NCBI GenBank assembly: GCA_030849805.1
Contig: JASANZ010002273.1
Coordinates: forward strand, 157,761-221,760
DNA length: 64,000 nucleotides
DNA from: Sergeia podlipaevii
Lineage: Eukaryota > Euglenozoa > Kinetoplastea > Trypanosomatida > Trypanosomatidae
Reading direction: 5' to 3'
Below are positions 9,680 through 19,933 of the stretch, in pieces. The notes beneath the pieces were generated by a model. That model was not told where the DNA came from and did no database searches. It saw only the letters and a program-made list of their open reading frames with translations. Within the stretch, counting starts at the first letter, position 1. Every line of letters begins with the position of its first letter. The position numbers were made by a program, and so were the translations under genes.

Positions 9680-11521
9680 ATGAAACCTACTATAAGCACT
9701 ACGCCATCTGCTGGTGCAGCTGCAGGCGCAAGCAATAGCGTGCGCACCCCTCTTACTTACATGCACTCCCCGTATACTCGCGCGGTCGTTAGCGATCCCG
9801 CTGATGGACGCGGCAGTCCTCTCTCCGCTCGCCAGAACAGCAACACGGCGGCGGCGGCGGCGGAGGCCTCACCAGCGCCGGAGTCTTCTATTCCGATACA
9901 GCTTTCCTCACCACTGACTGTGCAGACGCGGTACCGTCGCACACCACAGACCCCTAAACTACACTCGACAAATCCGTATAACGGCACGAGCGGAAGTTAC
10001 GGTGCGAGCGGGCCGAACGGCAGCGGAATGAACTGCGTCGGCGGTTCTGCAAATGCAAACACTGGCATAGCGGCCAATAACAATGTCAGTGTATCGAGCA
10101 TGATGAATCGAAGCGGTAGTTACAGCTTTACAGGAGGTCCGTCAACGTCTGGTAGTCCCGCCATGGGCGGCAACAGCGTGCCGCATTCGCCTCTTGGTGC
10201 TGGAGATGGCAGTAGCGCTTTTGGTGGCGGAGAAAGCGCTCCACTGCATCGACAGCAGCAGCCCTTCATGCGGCCTGCGTACGCCACTCCGTCTGGTCTG
10301 ACCGTTAGCTCAGCTCCTAACTATCCACATCACCACTACCAGCACGTACCGCAGCAAGGCTTCCGAGGCAGTCCATTCCCAAGCAGCAACAACAACAGCA
10401 TGAGCAACTCTCTAGGTGGCGGTGGAGGTACTGGCGAGCAGCAGCAGCAGCAACAACAGTACACAACTGTCGGCAGCTTTGGCCATCAGACTGGTGGTAG
10501 CCATCACCAAGGCATGACGCCACACAAGACTGGCGGCTCGTACGCTCCTTCTACCTTTGTGATGCCTACGCCTCTGCCTGTGAGTAGCGGTAACGAAGAC
10601 GGCACTAGGCCTATCGCATGCTCTCCACAAAGCGCTCCATACGCTGGCCATGATGGTGCCCTACTCGCGCAACGGAGTGCGTCTTCTAACCACAACAACA
10701 ACAATATCAACAACAGCACGAGTTCTCACAGTTACCTCTATCAGTACTCCTCATCACCAGTAGGCTATGGCGCACCGGGTGGTAGTTCATCTTTTACTGC
10801 TCCTAACGTCATCCCTGCACCCCAGGTCAACAGTTATAACAGCTCGCCCCGTGCAGTGGGATCCTTCAATGTTGACAAGCATAGCCATACCCGAAACCTG
10901 CAACAACAACAACAGCAACAGCAACAACAACAACATCAGAAAGCACATCACGATGATGCTGCCTCCACTTCATCGCACTCTTGCAGTAGCGCCAGCAGCG
11001 TAATGGACAATCTTCCTCTGTGCCCTAATGATGACGCATGCGCACTCATTAACGATAACAAGCACCAACGCAAGTTTGCTCACACATGCCGACTCTTCCC
11101 ATGCTATCATGCGCACATTAGACGGCACGCAAAGTTGTTTCGTCACACCGCAGGGCAGATGGCGCAGACAGAAGGGGTGAACACCGCCAAGATAACGACG
11201 CACGCGCTGACAAGTGTGAATTTCGCCACGATTAGCCCAGAAGCTCCCAATGCGTACCGCATTTATGTCTCTCACCGAGACAAAAGCTACGAGATATACG
11301 GCGACTGGTCATCGGTGAAGGTGCATACTTTTAAGCGGTACCTGCATCAGGTGTACCACATAGCACCACAGGCACAGGTGTTGATGATTGCTAAAACGCA
11401 CAAAGTTATGGACGATGAGATTAGTTCGGTGAAGTCATACGGCATTGAGCAGGATTCAGTGATTCAGTTATCCAGCGACGTGGATTCTTCTGTCCCGCGA
11501 GTGCCCATTGAGGATCTCTAA
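9680..11521 (+). CDS. Q/N-rich protein with Cys/His cluster and ubiquitin-like C-terminus
   Basis: 613 residues. Residues 1-435 are low complexity: Ser, Gly, Asn and Gln runs, including polyglutamine encoded by CAG/CAA at 10437-10458 and 10899-10935. A compact Cys/His cluster follows (C448, C454, H468, C470, C475, H477, H479, H483), probably zinc-binding. Residues from about 525 to 600 have the size and hydrophobic pattern of a ubiquitin-like fold (YRIYV... then ...VLMIAKTHKVMDD...YGIEQDSVIQLS). Prion-like tracts and zinc fingers are common in trypanosomatid RNA-binding regulators, so a role in mRNA metabolism is possible but unproven. The start is the ATG at 9680. Confidence 0.8.
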   Translation: MKPTISTTPSAGAAAGASNSVRTPLTYMHSPYTRAVVSDPADGRGSPLSARQNSNTAAAAAEASPAPESSIPIQLSSPLTVQTRYRRTPQTPKLHSTNPYNGTSGSYGASGPNGSGMNCVGGSANANTGIAANNNVSVSSMMNRSGSYSFTGGPSTSGSPAMGGNSVPHSPLGAGDGSSAFGGGESAPLHRQQQPFMRPAYATPSGLTVSSAPNYPHHHYQHVPQQGFRGSPFPSSNNNSMSNSLGGGGGTGEQQQQQQQYTTVGSFGHQTGGSHHQGMTPHKTGGSYAPSTFVMPTPLPVSSGNEDGTRPIACSPQSAPYAGHDGALLAQRSASSNHNNNNINNSTSSHSYLYQYSSSPVGYGAPGGSSSFTAPNVIPAPQVNSYNSSPRAVGSFNVDKHSHTRNLQQQQQQQQQQQHQKAHHDDAASTSSHSCSSASSVMDNLPLCPNDDACALINDNKHQRKFAHTCRLFPCYHAHIRRHAKLFRHTAGQMAQTEGVNTAKITTHALTSVNFATISPEAPNAYRIYVSHRDKSYEIYGDWSSVKVHTFKRYLHQVYHIAPQAQVLMIAKTHKVMDDEISSVKSYGIEQDSVIQLSSDVDSSVPRVPIEDL

Positions 11522-13945
11522 AAAAAAAAAGTGAAGAAATTTTTTTGCTTTTTTTTTTTGCTGTTTGACGCGCCATTTTGCAATCAAAGGATGATTATCT
11601 CTCTTTTCTTCTCCATATTCAAGTCAAATGATTGATTTTCGCTCCCATAAAGCGTTATGTGCGCTTTTTTTTTTGGGTAACGGATGCTTTTACAATGTAG
11701 GGGAGTTAAGACACATTCTGAGCGAATATATCAAGTGCATGCGTGCGTGGTACTTCATTGTTCTCTCCTCCCCCCCTTTTTTTTGACCTTCTTGTCGTTT
11801 TTTTTTCTCTACTTACGAGGGGAGGAAAGCGATTATTTCCATGTATGGAGACAAAGAAATATTTTTCTTTTATTGTTGTTTTGTTGTCTGAGATGAAGAG
11901 TTGGAAGTATGTTGAATATTTTTTTTTTCTTTTATGAAGCATCCTCGGTTGATATATGCTATTTTTTTTCCTTGTTGTTGTCGTTGTTGTTGCCGAGATT
12001 ACAGGCTTTTCTACTTACAGGCTAATTTGCTGTTATCATATTCGGATATATTTTTTTTCTTTGGCAATGATCTTTATCATGATACTTACTCTGATGTGTG
12101 CCCGCAGTTGTTGAGGAGGAGCTCTTTATGTAAGTTTTTTTTTTATTATTGTATTTTTTTTTTGGGTAAGCCTTCTAGACCCACTACTGTTTCTAACCAT
12201 TTCTCTTATGTTAACTGTTTGATGTATGACCAGTTTTTACTTTTTTTTTTTTTTCTTTTTTTGTCATATCCAGATACAATTATTTCTACTGCCTTTTGTT
12301 GAGGGAATAATATATATATACATTAGGCTCATCACCCTCATGGATCTACAAAAATACTATTTGCCTATATCTTGGAGTCTAATTGCGGCCAGGCATACAC
12401 CTTTCCTCTTTTTTCTTCTATTTCGATATAGGTGCACGCATTACCAAAAGTGCTTGATGACAACGTTCCTGTACTTTTTCTTTTTGTAATTTGTATTGCA
12501 CGAAGAGAGGAGGAGATCTTTTTGTTTTTTTATTGTTGTTGTTCTATACATGCGTGCACTAGTAGTGATGTTTTGATAGCGTTGGTCATCTTTTTTTTTT
12601 TTTCTCCCTTTCTGTATTGTGCACGGTACAGCGTGAGAGATGGTCTTAGACACTAGGTTTCATATTATAACTCTTCTAATATTTTTTTTTTTTTCAAAAT
12701 CACTTTGCTTCTGTGTTAGCAGTGAAAAACAACTTTTGCAGGTATTCCACAGGTTTGTTCTTCTACTTTTTCTTTTCTCGTTTCTTTTCCTTCTTTTGGT
12801 CAATTGTTGCTACTGAAGGACTTCCCAGAGCGACCGATAGGGTAACACTACCCGCCTTTTTTTTTTTTTTTTACTATTTTAAGTGTGTTGATAAGTGTAA
12901 CAATAATAAAAGCAACTGACACGAGTTTATATGCTTGATTTTTTTTTTTAAGTTACTTGTGCATGGATTGGTGGCGTACGTCGTAAACTTATTGATGAGT
13001 CCAGGAGTTTTTTTTTTTCCCTTCTTGCTAGAAAGGTGGGGAGGTGATGAAAATAGTCTCTAGATATGGACATTGGTGTACAAGTGGTTAAAAAGTAGGG
13101 TGGTGGGGTGACTGGGTGGTGGGGAGTGAAGGGTGTCGTTGAGGATGTCAACAGTGAGCCACCTTTGAAAGAAAATATGAGGCTACTCCCACTTGTACGG
13201 GGAATTAAATAGTGTGCGATCATATGGTCGCCTTTCTCTTTATATATAGAGCGAGCGAAGTCGTTCCAAAAAAAAAAAAACGGGTAAAGATGCTTTATTA
13301 TTTGTATTGTTGACAAGGCATATTTGTGTGCTACATGGGTTTGAGGTTATTTTTTTGTCTTTGCATCTACACATGCATACATATATACATACACACCTAT
13401 ATACACCTGTGTTATGCGTGTTTCCATACGCACGCACACGAGACGAGAGTGTGTGAGAGGGACGGCTGCCAGTCAAACTGTTGCCGCATAACTGGACGAA
13501 CACAGAGTCTTCTCTTTGGGTGACTTGTTACGATGAACTCATTTTTTTTTTTTCTGTGGATGCACGTCTAAGCGCATCAGTGCTTATTGTTCTCTTGTCA
13601 TTTTTTTTTTTTTGGACGTGAATCTGTGCTGCCTTTTTACCATCCTTTTTTTCATTTTACCCCCGTTCTACTGCCCTTTTTTTTTTTTTTGAAAGAATCG
13701 TATATTGTGAAGCACAATATTTTTGCGTCATAGAAACTTACTGCGGAGAGGAGTGTCCCGTTACATCTGCTCTACTCCCCCCATCCATCCTATTTCTGTT
13801 TTTTTCTTTCCCTTTGGGTTGTTGTTGGTACCCGCGGTGTCCAAAGAACCGCTCATAGTGTGGCGCAATTGCATTCATCATTCATAATTTCATAGTAGGA
13901 TCAAGTTAGCAATATAGCACAACATACATATATATTCCATTCGTG
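11522..13945 (+). other. Long intergenic spacer
   Basis: 2.4 kb dominated by T tracts with mixed composition near 13020-13510. Open stretches on both strands are T- or A-rich and have no coding-like composition. Candidate splice AGs for the next gene are at 13845-13846 and 13857-13858. Confidence 0.65.
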
Positions 13946-14671
13946 ATGCTTCAATCAGTGTGGCGACGAATTCGCAGGGATGCTAATGTTCCTGGGGTAG
14001 TGTACAGCGATGATATGTATAACATCCGTGAGCAGCTCGAAGAGCAGCAAAGTATGCACTGGCTTGGCAACCTCCGCAACGTGCGGCTAGAAACCGCCCC
14101 GGCGCTAGTGCTGAGTTCGAATGGGGAGAATCGCGTAGAGCCGGGCCCTGAAGAGGAACCCTACACGTTCTGGGAGCGCGTCGGCCTTATGCCTGTCCAC
14201 CCTTCTCGTGTGCGTGCTCGACAATATTACCATCCAATCACTGACTTTGGTCTTTACGACTATGACGAGATATCACCTGAAGAGAAGCAACTGACAGCAC
14301 GATGGCTATCACGGGCGATGGAATTTAACGCTGCAATTCCGGCTGGTATTCTGGCTCTCGTTGGGTGTATCGTGCTACCCCTTCGTACAGCCTTCCGTAT
14401 GCCTCTACTAGTCAGTGGTGGTATCGCTGGTGTCGCGGTAGAGATAACCAAGGCGTACATTTCAGCTTCCCAGGAGCGCCAGGATCTTGATGACTTCATT
14501 CTTGCGAAGGAGATATGGTATATAAAAAATGTCGAGACATACCAGTTGGGGTTGCCGCGAATGCCACATGGCAGGGAGGAGGAATATCAATCTTATCTAG
14601 ATGGGAGCTCATCAAAGACTGGCACGGAGCAACAGCTGCCGGACCACTTACTGGACGCGCTTCATATATAG
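13946..14671 (+). CDS. Two-helix membrane protein, probably mitochondrial
   Basis: 241 residues from the ATG at 13946 (a GTG precedes it). The N-terminus is basic (VWRRIRRD), consistent with a mitochondrial presequence. Two adjacent hydrophobic segments at about 128-147 and 152-170 form a hairpin separated by LRTAFRMP, after a charged, aromatic-rich region (about 70-125). The C-terminal 70 residues are hydrophilic with Glu/Asp clusters. I do not recognise the family; the arrangement fits a kinetoplastid-specific inner-membrane protein. Coding composition is regular and the product contrasts sharply with the flanking T-rich spacers. Confidence 0.75.
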   Translation: MLQSVWRRIRRDANVPGVVYSDDMYNIREQLEEQQSMHWLGNLRNVRLETAPALVLSSNGENRVEPGPEEEPYTFWERVGLMPVHPSRVRARQYYHPITDFGLYDYDEISPEEKQLTARWLSRAMEFNAAIPAGILALVGCIVLPLRTAFRMPLLVSGGIAGVAVEITKAYISASQERQDLDDFILAKEIWYIKNVETYQLGLPRMPHGREEEYQSYLDGSSSKTGTEQQLPDHLLDALHI

Positions 14672-15366
14672 AAACAGGGAAAGGAGGGCTTCTGTACTCG
14701 AGAAACATGCATGATGAACTGGCCATGCTCTCAACTAAGACGTTTTATCATTCTTTTTTTTGACTATTCCTTTTTATTGTTCTTATCGTTATTGTTTGCT
14801 GTGTACTGACGCTGAAACTGAAAGCACGTGTATCTATTTGTTACTGTTGCTCAATAGACGACGTCAGCTCCTTACCACCGGTCTACTGCCCTCTGTATCT
14901 CGTAAACATTTGCTGTTGTGCTCATTGACACAGATGCGAGTAGTAATGACAACCTCTGCAAGGCCAATTTTTTCTCCCTTCTTTTTTTATTTTTGTGGAA
15001 GCATTTTTTAAAAGAAAAACAAAACGCAACAAAAAGAAATTTCAATATTCTTTAAAATTTTTTTTTTGAAGAGAATCAAGAAGAAAAACTAGCACTAGCT
15101 TGATTTTTTTTTTCTTTACTATTTAGTTTATTCTTTCCTCTTTTTTTCTTTTTTTCTTTTTTTCTTTGCTATATCAGTTTTTTTTTTTTTTTTTGCCGTA
15201 CTATACAAGAAATCTATATACGGGCTACTACGACTGAACTGCTTGCTAGTATTTGACGACTGCCATCACCTGTGTGCAGTGTAACGTTTTGAATCCTGCT
15301 GTGCGTTCATCCGCTACACCACCCCTTTCTTTTTTTCCATATCCATATTATTTCCTCTTTTTACCA
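14672..15366 (+). other. Intergenic spacer
   Basis: T-rich spacer with long pyrimidine tracts at 15121-15194. No gene is seen. Confidence 0.65.
15121..15209 (+). promoter_or_regulatory. Candidate spliced-leader acceptor for NMNAT
   Basis: Long polypyrimidine tract with AGs at 15176-15177 and 15208-15209. The next ATG downstream is 15367, which supports that start over the upstream non-ATG extension. Confidence 0.5.
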
Positions 15367-16248
15367 ATGACAGAGAAGTATCAGCTGAGGACAGAAAAGC
15401 TGCAGAAACTGAGCAACATTGTCGGGTCTGGTGAGCCACTTCCGCAGCCCGTTGTCCTTCTTCTATGTGGCTCCTTCAACCCTATTCACAAGGCTCACAT
15501 TGCCATTTTTGATTCCGCTAAACGATCCCTTGACGGACAGCCGTACACTCTGGAAAGCACTACGGGTACTCCTTCAGCAAACCATCCTATAAAAGTGGTT
15601 GCTGGCTTTGTCTCCCCTGTGGCTGACGCTTACAAGAAGTCGGGGTTAAAGCCGCTTGCGATCCGAAGTGCCATCATTTCCGCCGCCATCGCAGACCACC
15701 CATCGCTCGAGGTGGACATGTGGGAGGGTGTGCGAGAAGAGTACACCCGTACCTACTTTGTCATGGAGCACATGGAGAAGGCGGTTGGTGAGTTCTACGC
15801 AAAGCAGGAGCCCGAAGTTGTGGCTATGCTGGCTGCGGAGGGGGTGCGGGTGCGTGTTATGCTTGCGTGCGGAGCCGACCTTTTTGCTTCTTTCTTTCGT
15901 CCTGGGTGGTGGTCTCCGCCGCTGCTGTTGCGGCTGCTAGAGTGTTTTCGTATCATTATTATAGGCCGGGAAGGCTTTATTGAATCAGAGAAGCAGCTGC
16001 TGGCGAAGTCACGAGGGACTGTGCTGCAAGTGCGTGAGGGCGACGTCGACTACACCGTTGACTTTTCCAAATACACTTTTTACTTTGGATCTTTCGAAGT
16101 CCCAGATGCCACATGCTCCACCTTTGTAAGGGACGCGCTGAAGCCTGGGACAGATCCGATAAAAGCTCGCGAAGCCATTTCAAACATGGTGCACGCTCCA
16201 GCAGCGGTTGATCTTATCATGAAGTACTACGGACCGGAGGCAGCCTAG
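15367..16248 (+). CDS. NMNAT: Nicotinamide/nicotinate mononucleotide adenylyltransferase
   Basis: 293 residues from the first ATG after the splice acceptor. It makes NAD+ (or its deamido form) from NMN (or NaMN) and ATP, the central step of NAD synthesis and salvage. The nucleotidyltransferase ATP-binding signature GSFNPIHKAH is at 35-44 and the second signature STFVRD lies near 250-256. The middle block with LACGADLFASF, a proline-rich turn and FRIIIIGREG is typical of eukaryotic NMNATs. Length matches the family. No signal peptide or peroxisomal tail is seen, so a cytosolic or nuclear site is likely. Trypanosomatids lack de novo NAD synthesis, which makes this enzyme probably essential. Confidence 0.95.
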   Translation: MTEKYQLRTEKLQKLSNIVGSGEPLPQPVVLLLCGSFNPIHKAHIAIFDSAKRSLDGQPYTLESTTGTPSANHPIKVVAGFVSPVADAYKKSGLKPLAIRSAIISAAIADHPSLEVDMWEGVREEYTRTYFVMEHMEKAVGEFYAKQEPEVVAMLAAEGVRVRVMLACGADLFASFFRPGWWSPPLLLRLLECFRIIIIGREGFIESEKQLLAKSRGTVLQVREGDVDYTVDFSKYTFYFGSFEVPDATCSTFVRDALKPGTDPIKAREAISNMVHAPAAVDLIMKYYGPEAA

Positions 16249-16601
16249 TAACACTGAAGGAGAGAGAGAAAAAAAGAGTCTCTCATTTTCTACTTTTCCG
16301 AGTTTTTTTTTTGTTTTATTTTAAAGTGCTATTGCTTGTCAGGTGTTTTTCTTTTCCGAAATGATGAAAGCGCATATTTTTACTGACTATTTTGTCCTCC
16401 TCTCTCTCTTTTTATACATTTATTCGGTAGCTCAGTAAGAAAAAAAAATAAAAGAAAAAGAAACAGGAAAGGAAGCTAGAAAAGAGGTGGCGCGTGTAGC
16501 GGAAACCCAAGTGATTTTATTTTTGTGTGTTATCTACTTGATGATGCTTGAAGAAAAGGCTTAATTGTAGCGTACATGTTCCGTAACCCATCGACGGTAC
16601 G

Positions 16602-16602
<1 letters not shown>

Positions 16603-16640
<38 letters not shown>
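16603..16640. repeat. (TA)19 microsatellite
   Basis: Thirty-eight bases of uninterrupted TA dinucleotide. Confidence 0.95.
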
Positions 16641-16646
<6 letters not shown>

Positions 16647-17104
16647 GTATGCGATGTACCTAGAATCCGTTGCTTTCTTCTCCTACAAAACTTTTTCTGA
16701 CGTTTTTATATCTCTTTTGCTTTTTTTTTTTTTTGTAAGTGTCAAGACTTCAGAAATTTTTTTTCATCTATATTTAAAGAAAAAAACAACAACACATTTG
16801 CAAGCAACTGAAGCTCTTCTTTCTATAGTGTCATTACGGTATCATTCAGGAACTTGTGTTGCGTCGTGGTACATTTTTATTTTATCATTAAGAAACATAC
16901 GCCATTGGTTTAATTTTTTTTCTTTATTTATTATCATTGCTATTAATCGTTTCGGTTGCGCGATTTTTAGGTATACGCTCTAGACACTGTAAATCTTCGC
17001 ATAAGAGAGGAAAAAGAAAAGAAAACAAGAACCTATACTTGAGATAGTAGTGTGAAGGGAAAGGAAACTACTGCATTTCTTTTTAAAATACCTTCGGTGT
17101 AGCT

Positions 17105-17125
17105 TTTTTTTTTTTCTCCTTGAAG
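17105..17125 (+). promoter_or_regulatory. Candidate spliced-leader acceptor for the cytochrome b5 gene
   Basis: Poly-T/C tract followed by AG at 17124-17125. No ATG occurs between it and the start at 17250. Confidence 0.5.
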
Positions 17126-17249
17126 CTTGCTATTGCGATTTTCATTACCATCATCATTGCAAATACAGTGTGCTCTGCCGCACTTTGATATTACTCATAT
17201 TACTATTATTACTACTAGTATCTAACGAAAGTTTCCAATTGACTTATTT

Positions 17250-17903
17250 ATGAGATCGTCTCTAGATACACCTGAGAGTCCCCATGAGAAGGACACCTCT
17301 TCAAAGAAAGTGGACGCAGTCAAAAAACGAACCACTTGGGACGCGATGGAGTGGATGACGAACTCCTTTCAGCAAGGCAACATAGCCACCCTAGTATTAT
17401 GTATCTGCTTTCTTCTAGCGGTGGTTCTCTATACGTACACCGCAGCAGGGGACTTCTCGTGGTTTGGTGACGTGCGTTCAGCTGTTTGGGCACAAGAGCG
17501 GGATGCATCAGATTCATCGTTTGCTGCGGCGCACACTAGCACTGAAGGGAAACGCGGTTCGACCAACGCGCTGACAGCGAGTGGGGCAGTACTACCTACT
17601 GGGTCGGCAAAGGATAGTGGTGCCACAGAGTTCTTCAAGACAGCTGGTAGTTTTCAGTGCCCCCAGGATCATTATTTCACTCGAAGTGAAATCGCTGAGC
17701 ACACCACCCTAGACGACTTGTGGGTTGTCATCGATGGAAATGTACTGGACATGAGCTATTTTGTTAGCCGTCACCCTGGAGGATCTGTGCTGTTAGAGGG
17801 TGCTGGCGGCCAAGATATGGCAATTGTTTTTGCTCAGTTTCACCACCCATCCACCGTGCAGCTGTTTCCTAGTTTTTGTATTGGGCGTTTGAAGGTGGAG
17901 TGA
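17250..17903 (+). CDS. Membrane-anchored cytochrome b5-like protein
   Basis: 217 residues. Residues 1-44 are hydrophilic, 45-62 form one transmembrane helix, 65-138 are a Ser/Ala/Thr-rich linker, and 141-217 are a cytochrome b5 heme-binding domain. The heme-ligand motif HPGG is at 175-178, and the second axial His is expected in FHHPS (198-199). The anchor is N-terminal, so the heme domain is at the C-terminus, the reverse of classical tail-anchored cytochrome b5. It resembles membrane-associated progesterone-receptor-like or kinetoplastid cytochrome b5-domain proteins in layout, but retains the two-His b5 pattern. Likely an electron carrier at the ER or another membrane. Confidence 0.9.
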   Translation: MRSSLDTPESPHEKDTSSKKVDAVKKRTTWDAMEWMTNSFQQGNIATLVLCICFLLAVVLYTYTAAGDFSWFGDVRSAVWAQERDASDSSFAAAHTSTEGKRGSTNALTASGAVLPTGSAKDSGATEFFKTAGSFQCPQDHYFTRSEIAEHTTLDDLWVVIDGNVLDMSYFVSRHPGGSVLLEGAGGQDMAIVFAQFHHPSTVQLFPSFCIGRLKVE

Positions 17904-18487
17904 ACCAGTGTGCATATATTTTTTTTTTTCGCCTTACTTGCTTTCATTTTCATTTTTTTTTTTGTTGTTGTTGTTTGGGGCCTTTGAAGTTGCATTTCTG
18001 CAACTCTTGCTAAACTGAAAGTAGGAGAGGAAAAGTGGCTATGATGTTTTGGGCCGATGAGGAAGATCTGAGAGAGGTGGCTTTTTTTTTTTTTTACTTG
18101 AAGAGCTGAGCGCACTCTGTATGCGTGACTTACGTTCCCGCACATATATCTCTTGCGGTCTCAACAAGAAGTATGCGAGCGTATATACACGCTAGCTATT
18201 TTTATTTATTTATTTTTTGATGTATCGGAACTCTATTGTGCTTCCAGGAAAACAGCTGAAGGAGACAAGAAGCCTTCGCATGTTTAAATTACAGCATTCC
18301 GCATTGATGATCATGCGATTTAATAAACCTTCTTCTCTCCCTTTGTATCTTATTCTTCGAACCATTTTTTTTTTTTTTTGCTAAATGCCTCCTCTTTAGT
18401 TACACAAGGTGCAAGTTCAATTTTTTTTTTTTTAAATACAAACGATTTAAGACACAAAAGACAAACATACAAGGAAACAAATAAAGC
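17904..18487 (+). other. Intergenic spacer
   Basis: T-rich spacer between the cytochrome b5 and arabinonolactone oxidase genes. No gene is seen. Confidence 0.65.
18421..18451 (+). promoter_or_regulatory. Candidate spliced-leader acceptor for ALO
   Basis: Poly-T run 18421-18433 followed by the first AG at 18450-18451; the first ATG after it is 18488. Confidence 0.5.
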
Positions 18488-19933
18488 ATGCTTCTCAGCG
18501 CGGTGAACGTGGTTGGCCAAGATGGCACATGGACCAATTTAGCCGAGATTGGTAGTTGCAAGCCTCAGCATCATCACTACCCCACCACTCAGGAGCAGGT
18601 CGTGGACATTGTTCGCCATGTACGCTCTAGCAAGTCGACTTGTCGTGTGGCAGGTTGCGGCCGCAGCCCTAACACGAGCACGTTTACTGAGGGTCACATG
18701 ATTCACATGGATTGCATGTGCAAAATCTTAGCTATTGACACGCGCGCGCTTTCTATTTCATGTGAAGGTGGCGTACTCATGGAGGACATGATGAAAGCTC
18801 TGGATAAAGAAGGGCTAATGCTTAAGTGTGTGCCGTCCTATGTAAAGACCACCGTCGCTGGTTGTTTGGCGACTGCCACTCACAGCAGCGGTATGCACAC
18901 GAACTCGCTGTGCGACTATGTACTGGCCATGACAATTGTGGATGGTGTTGGAAACGTGTGCGTGCTTGACGGTGGTAGCGAAGCCAAACTCGCGAAGATG
19001 CGTCTGGCCGCGTGCCATCTTGGTGCATTAGGGGTTGTGGTGCGCGTGGAGTTGCAGGTAGAGAAGAAGTCCGCGTGGCACATGCTGAGCCAGCCAGTCT
19101 CCTTGGCGGACGCGATGAATACAACCCTGTTGGCGACTAAGGTAGCCAAGAGTGAGTACTACCGCTTTTGGTGGGTGCCTCACACTAAGATGTGCTATGA
19201 GTCCGTTGGCACTCGTGTGGATTTAGAGAGCCCAACTCCTGTTGTGGCTAAGCAGCACTTACAGTGGGCTACCAAATCGCAGTCACTGTGGGCACGAGTA
19301 ACGGACTTTGTGAAGGGAAGCTGGCTAAGGCACAGCGTGGTGCAGCATGCGCTGCATATGGCATGTTGGTTTCCCACCATCCAGCCTTACATTAACCAGC
19401 TTTACGCCAAGACATTTTATGGCGCACCGGAGGAGCAGTATGGGTCTGCGCTAGAGTGCTTTACGTTTGACTGTCTGTTCAAGCAGTGGGCGAATGAATG
19501 GGCAATCGACGCCAGCAAAGCGGTAGAGGTGCTCAGCCGTCTTCAGTGCATGATAATCAATGAAAAGATGATGGTACACTTTCCCGTCGAGTTCCGCTTC
19601 TCTGGTGCGGATCAAGCAGCCATGTCGCCTTCCTTCGGGCGTCCTACGTGCTGGATTGGTATTGTGATGTACCGCCCTTTCCTCGCCGAGGCACGGGACA
19701 CACGCAGGTACTACGATGGCTTTTGCAATATCATGACCACGCTTGGGGGCCGCCCACACTGGGCCAAGTACTACGACTGGGACTGCAAGCAGTTGGAAAT
19801 GTCTTATGGAGAAAACTGGAAGAAGTTCATGGCGTTGAGGTCTGAGATGGACCCTGATGACTTGTTTGTGAACGGTTGGCTGAAGACGTTGCTCAGCAAC
19901 GGTCGACACAACAGTACTGAGCCTGTGCCTTAA
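18488..19933 (+). CDS. ALO: D-arabinono-1,4-lactone oxidase family (aldonolactone oxidoreductase)
   Basis: 481 residues. It oxidises an aldono-1,4-lactone to ascorbate or an analogue in the last step of vitamin C-type biosynthesis. An FAD-binding (PCMH) domain occupies about 20-190, with RVAGCGRSPN at 53-62 and a TVAGCLATATHSSG block near 120-135. The ALO C-terminal domain ends with the family-typical HWAKYYDWD near 425-433 and MDPDDLFVNGWL. The residue that is a FAD-linking His in yeast and plant enzymes (GxGHS) is Arg59 here, suggesting non-covalent FAD, as reported for trypanosomal relatives. The C-terminus EPVP is not a PTS1, so glycosomal targeting is not evident. Confidence 0.93.
   Translation: MLLSAVNVVGQDGTWTNLAEIGSCKPQHHHYPTTQEQVVDIVRHVRSSKSTCRVAGCGRSPNTSTFTEGHMIHMDCMCKILAIDTRALSISCEGGVLMEDMMKALDKEGLMLKCVPSYVKTTVAGCLATATHSSGMHTNSLCDYVLAMTIVDGVGNVCVLDGGSEAKLAKMRLAACHLGALGVVVRVELQVEKKSAWHMLSQPVSLADAMNTTLLATKVAKSEYYRFWWVPHTKMCYESVGTRVDLESPTPVVAKQHLQWATKSQSLWARVTDFVKGSWLRHSVVQHALHMACWFPTIQPYINQLYAKTFYGAPEEQYGSALECFTFDCLFKQWANEWAIDASKAVEVLSRLQCMIINEKMMVHFPVEFRFSGADQAAMSPSFGRPTCWIGIVMYRPFLAEARDTRRYYDGFCNIMTTLGGRPHWAKYYDWDCKQLEMSYGENWKKFMALRSEMDPDDLFVNGWLKTLLSNGRHNSTEPVP

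Larger units (their letters stand above)
16249..17249 (+). other. Intergenic spacer
   Basis: T-rich spacer with a long TA repeat at 16603-16640 and pyrimidine tracts. No gene is seen. Confidence 0.65.
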
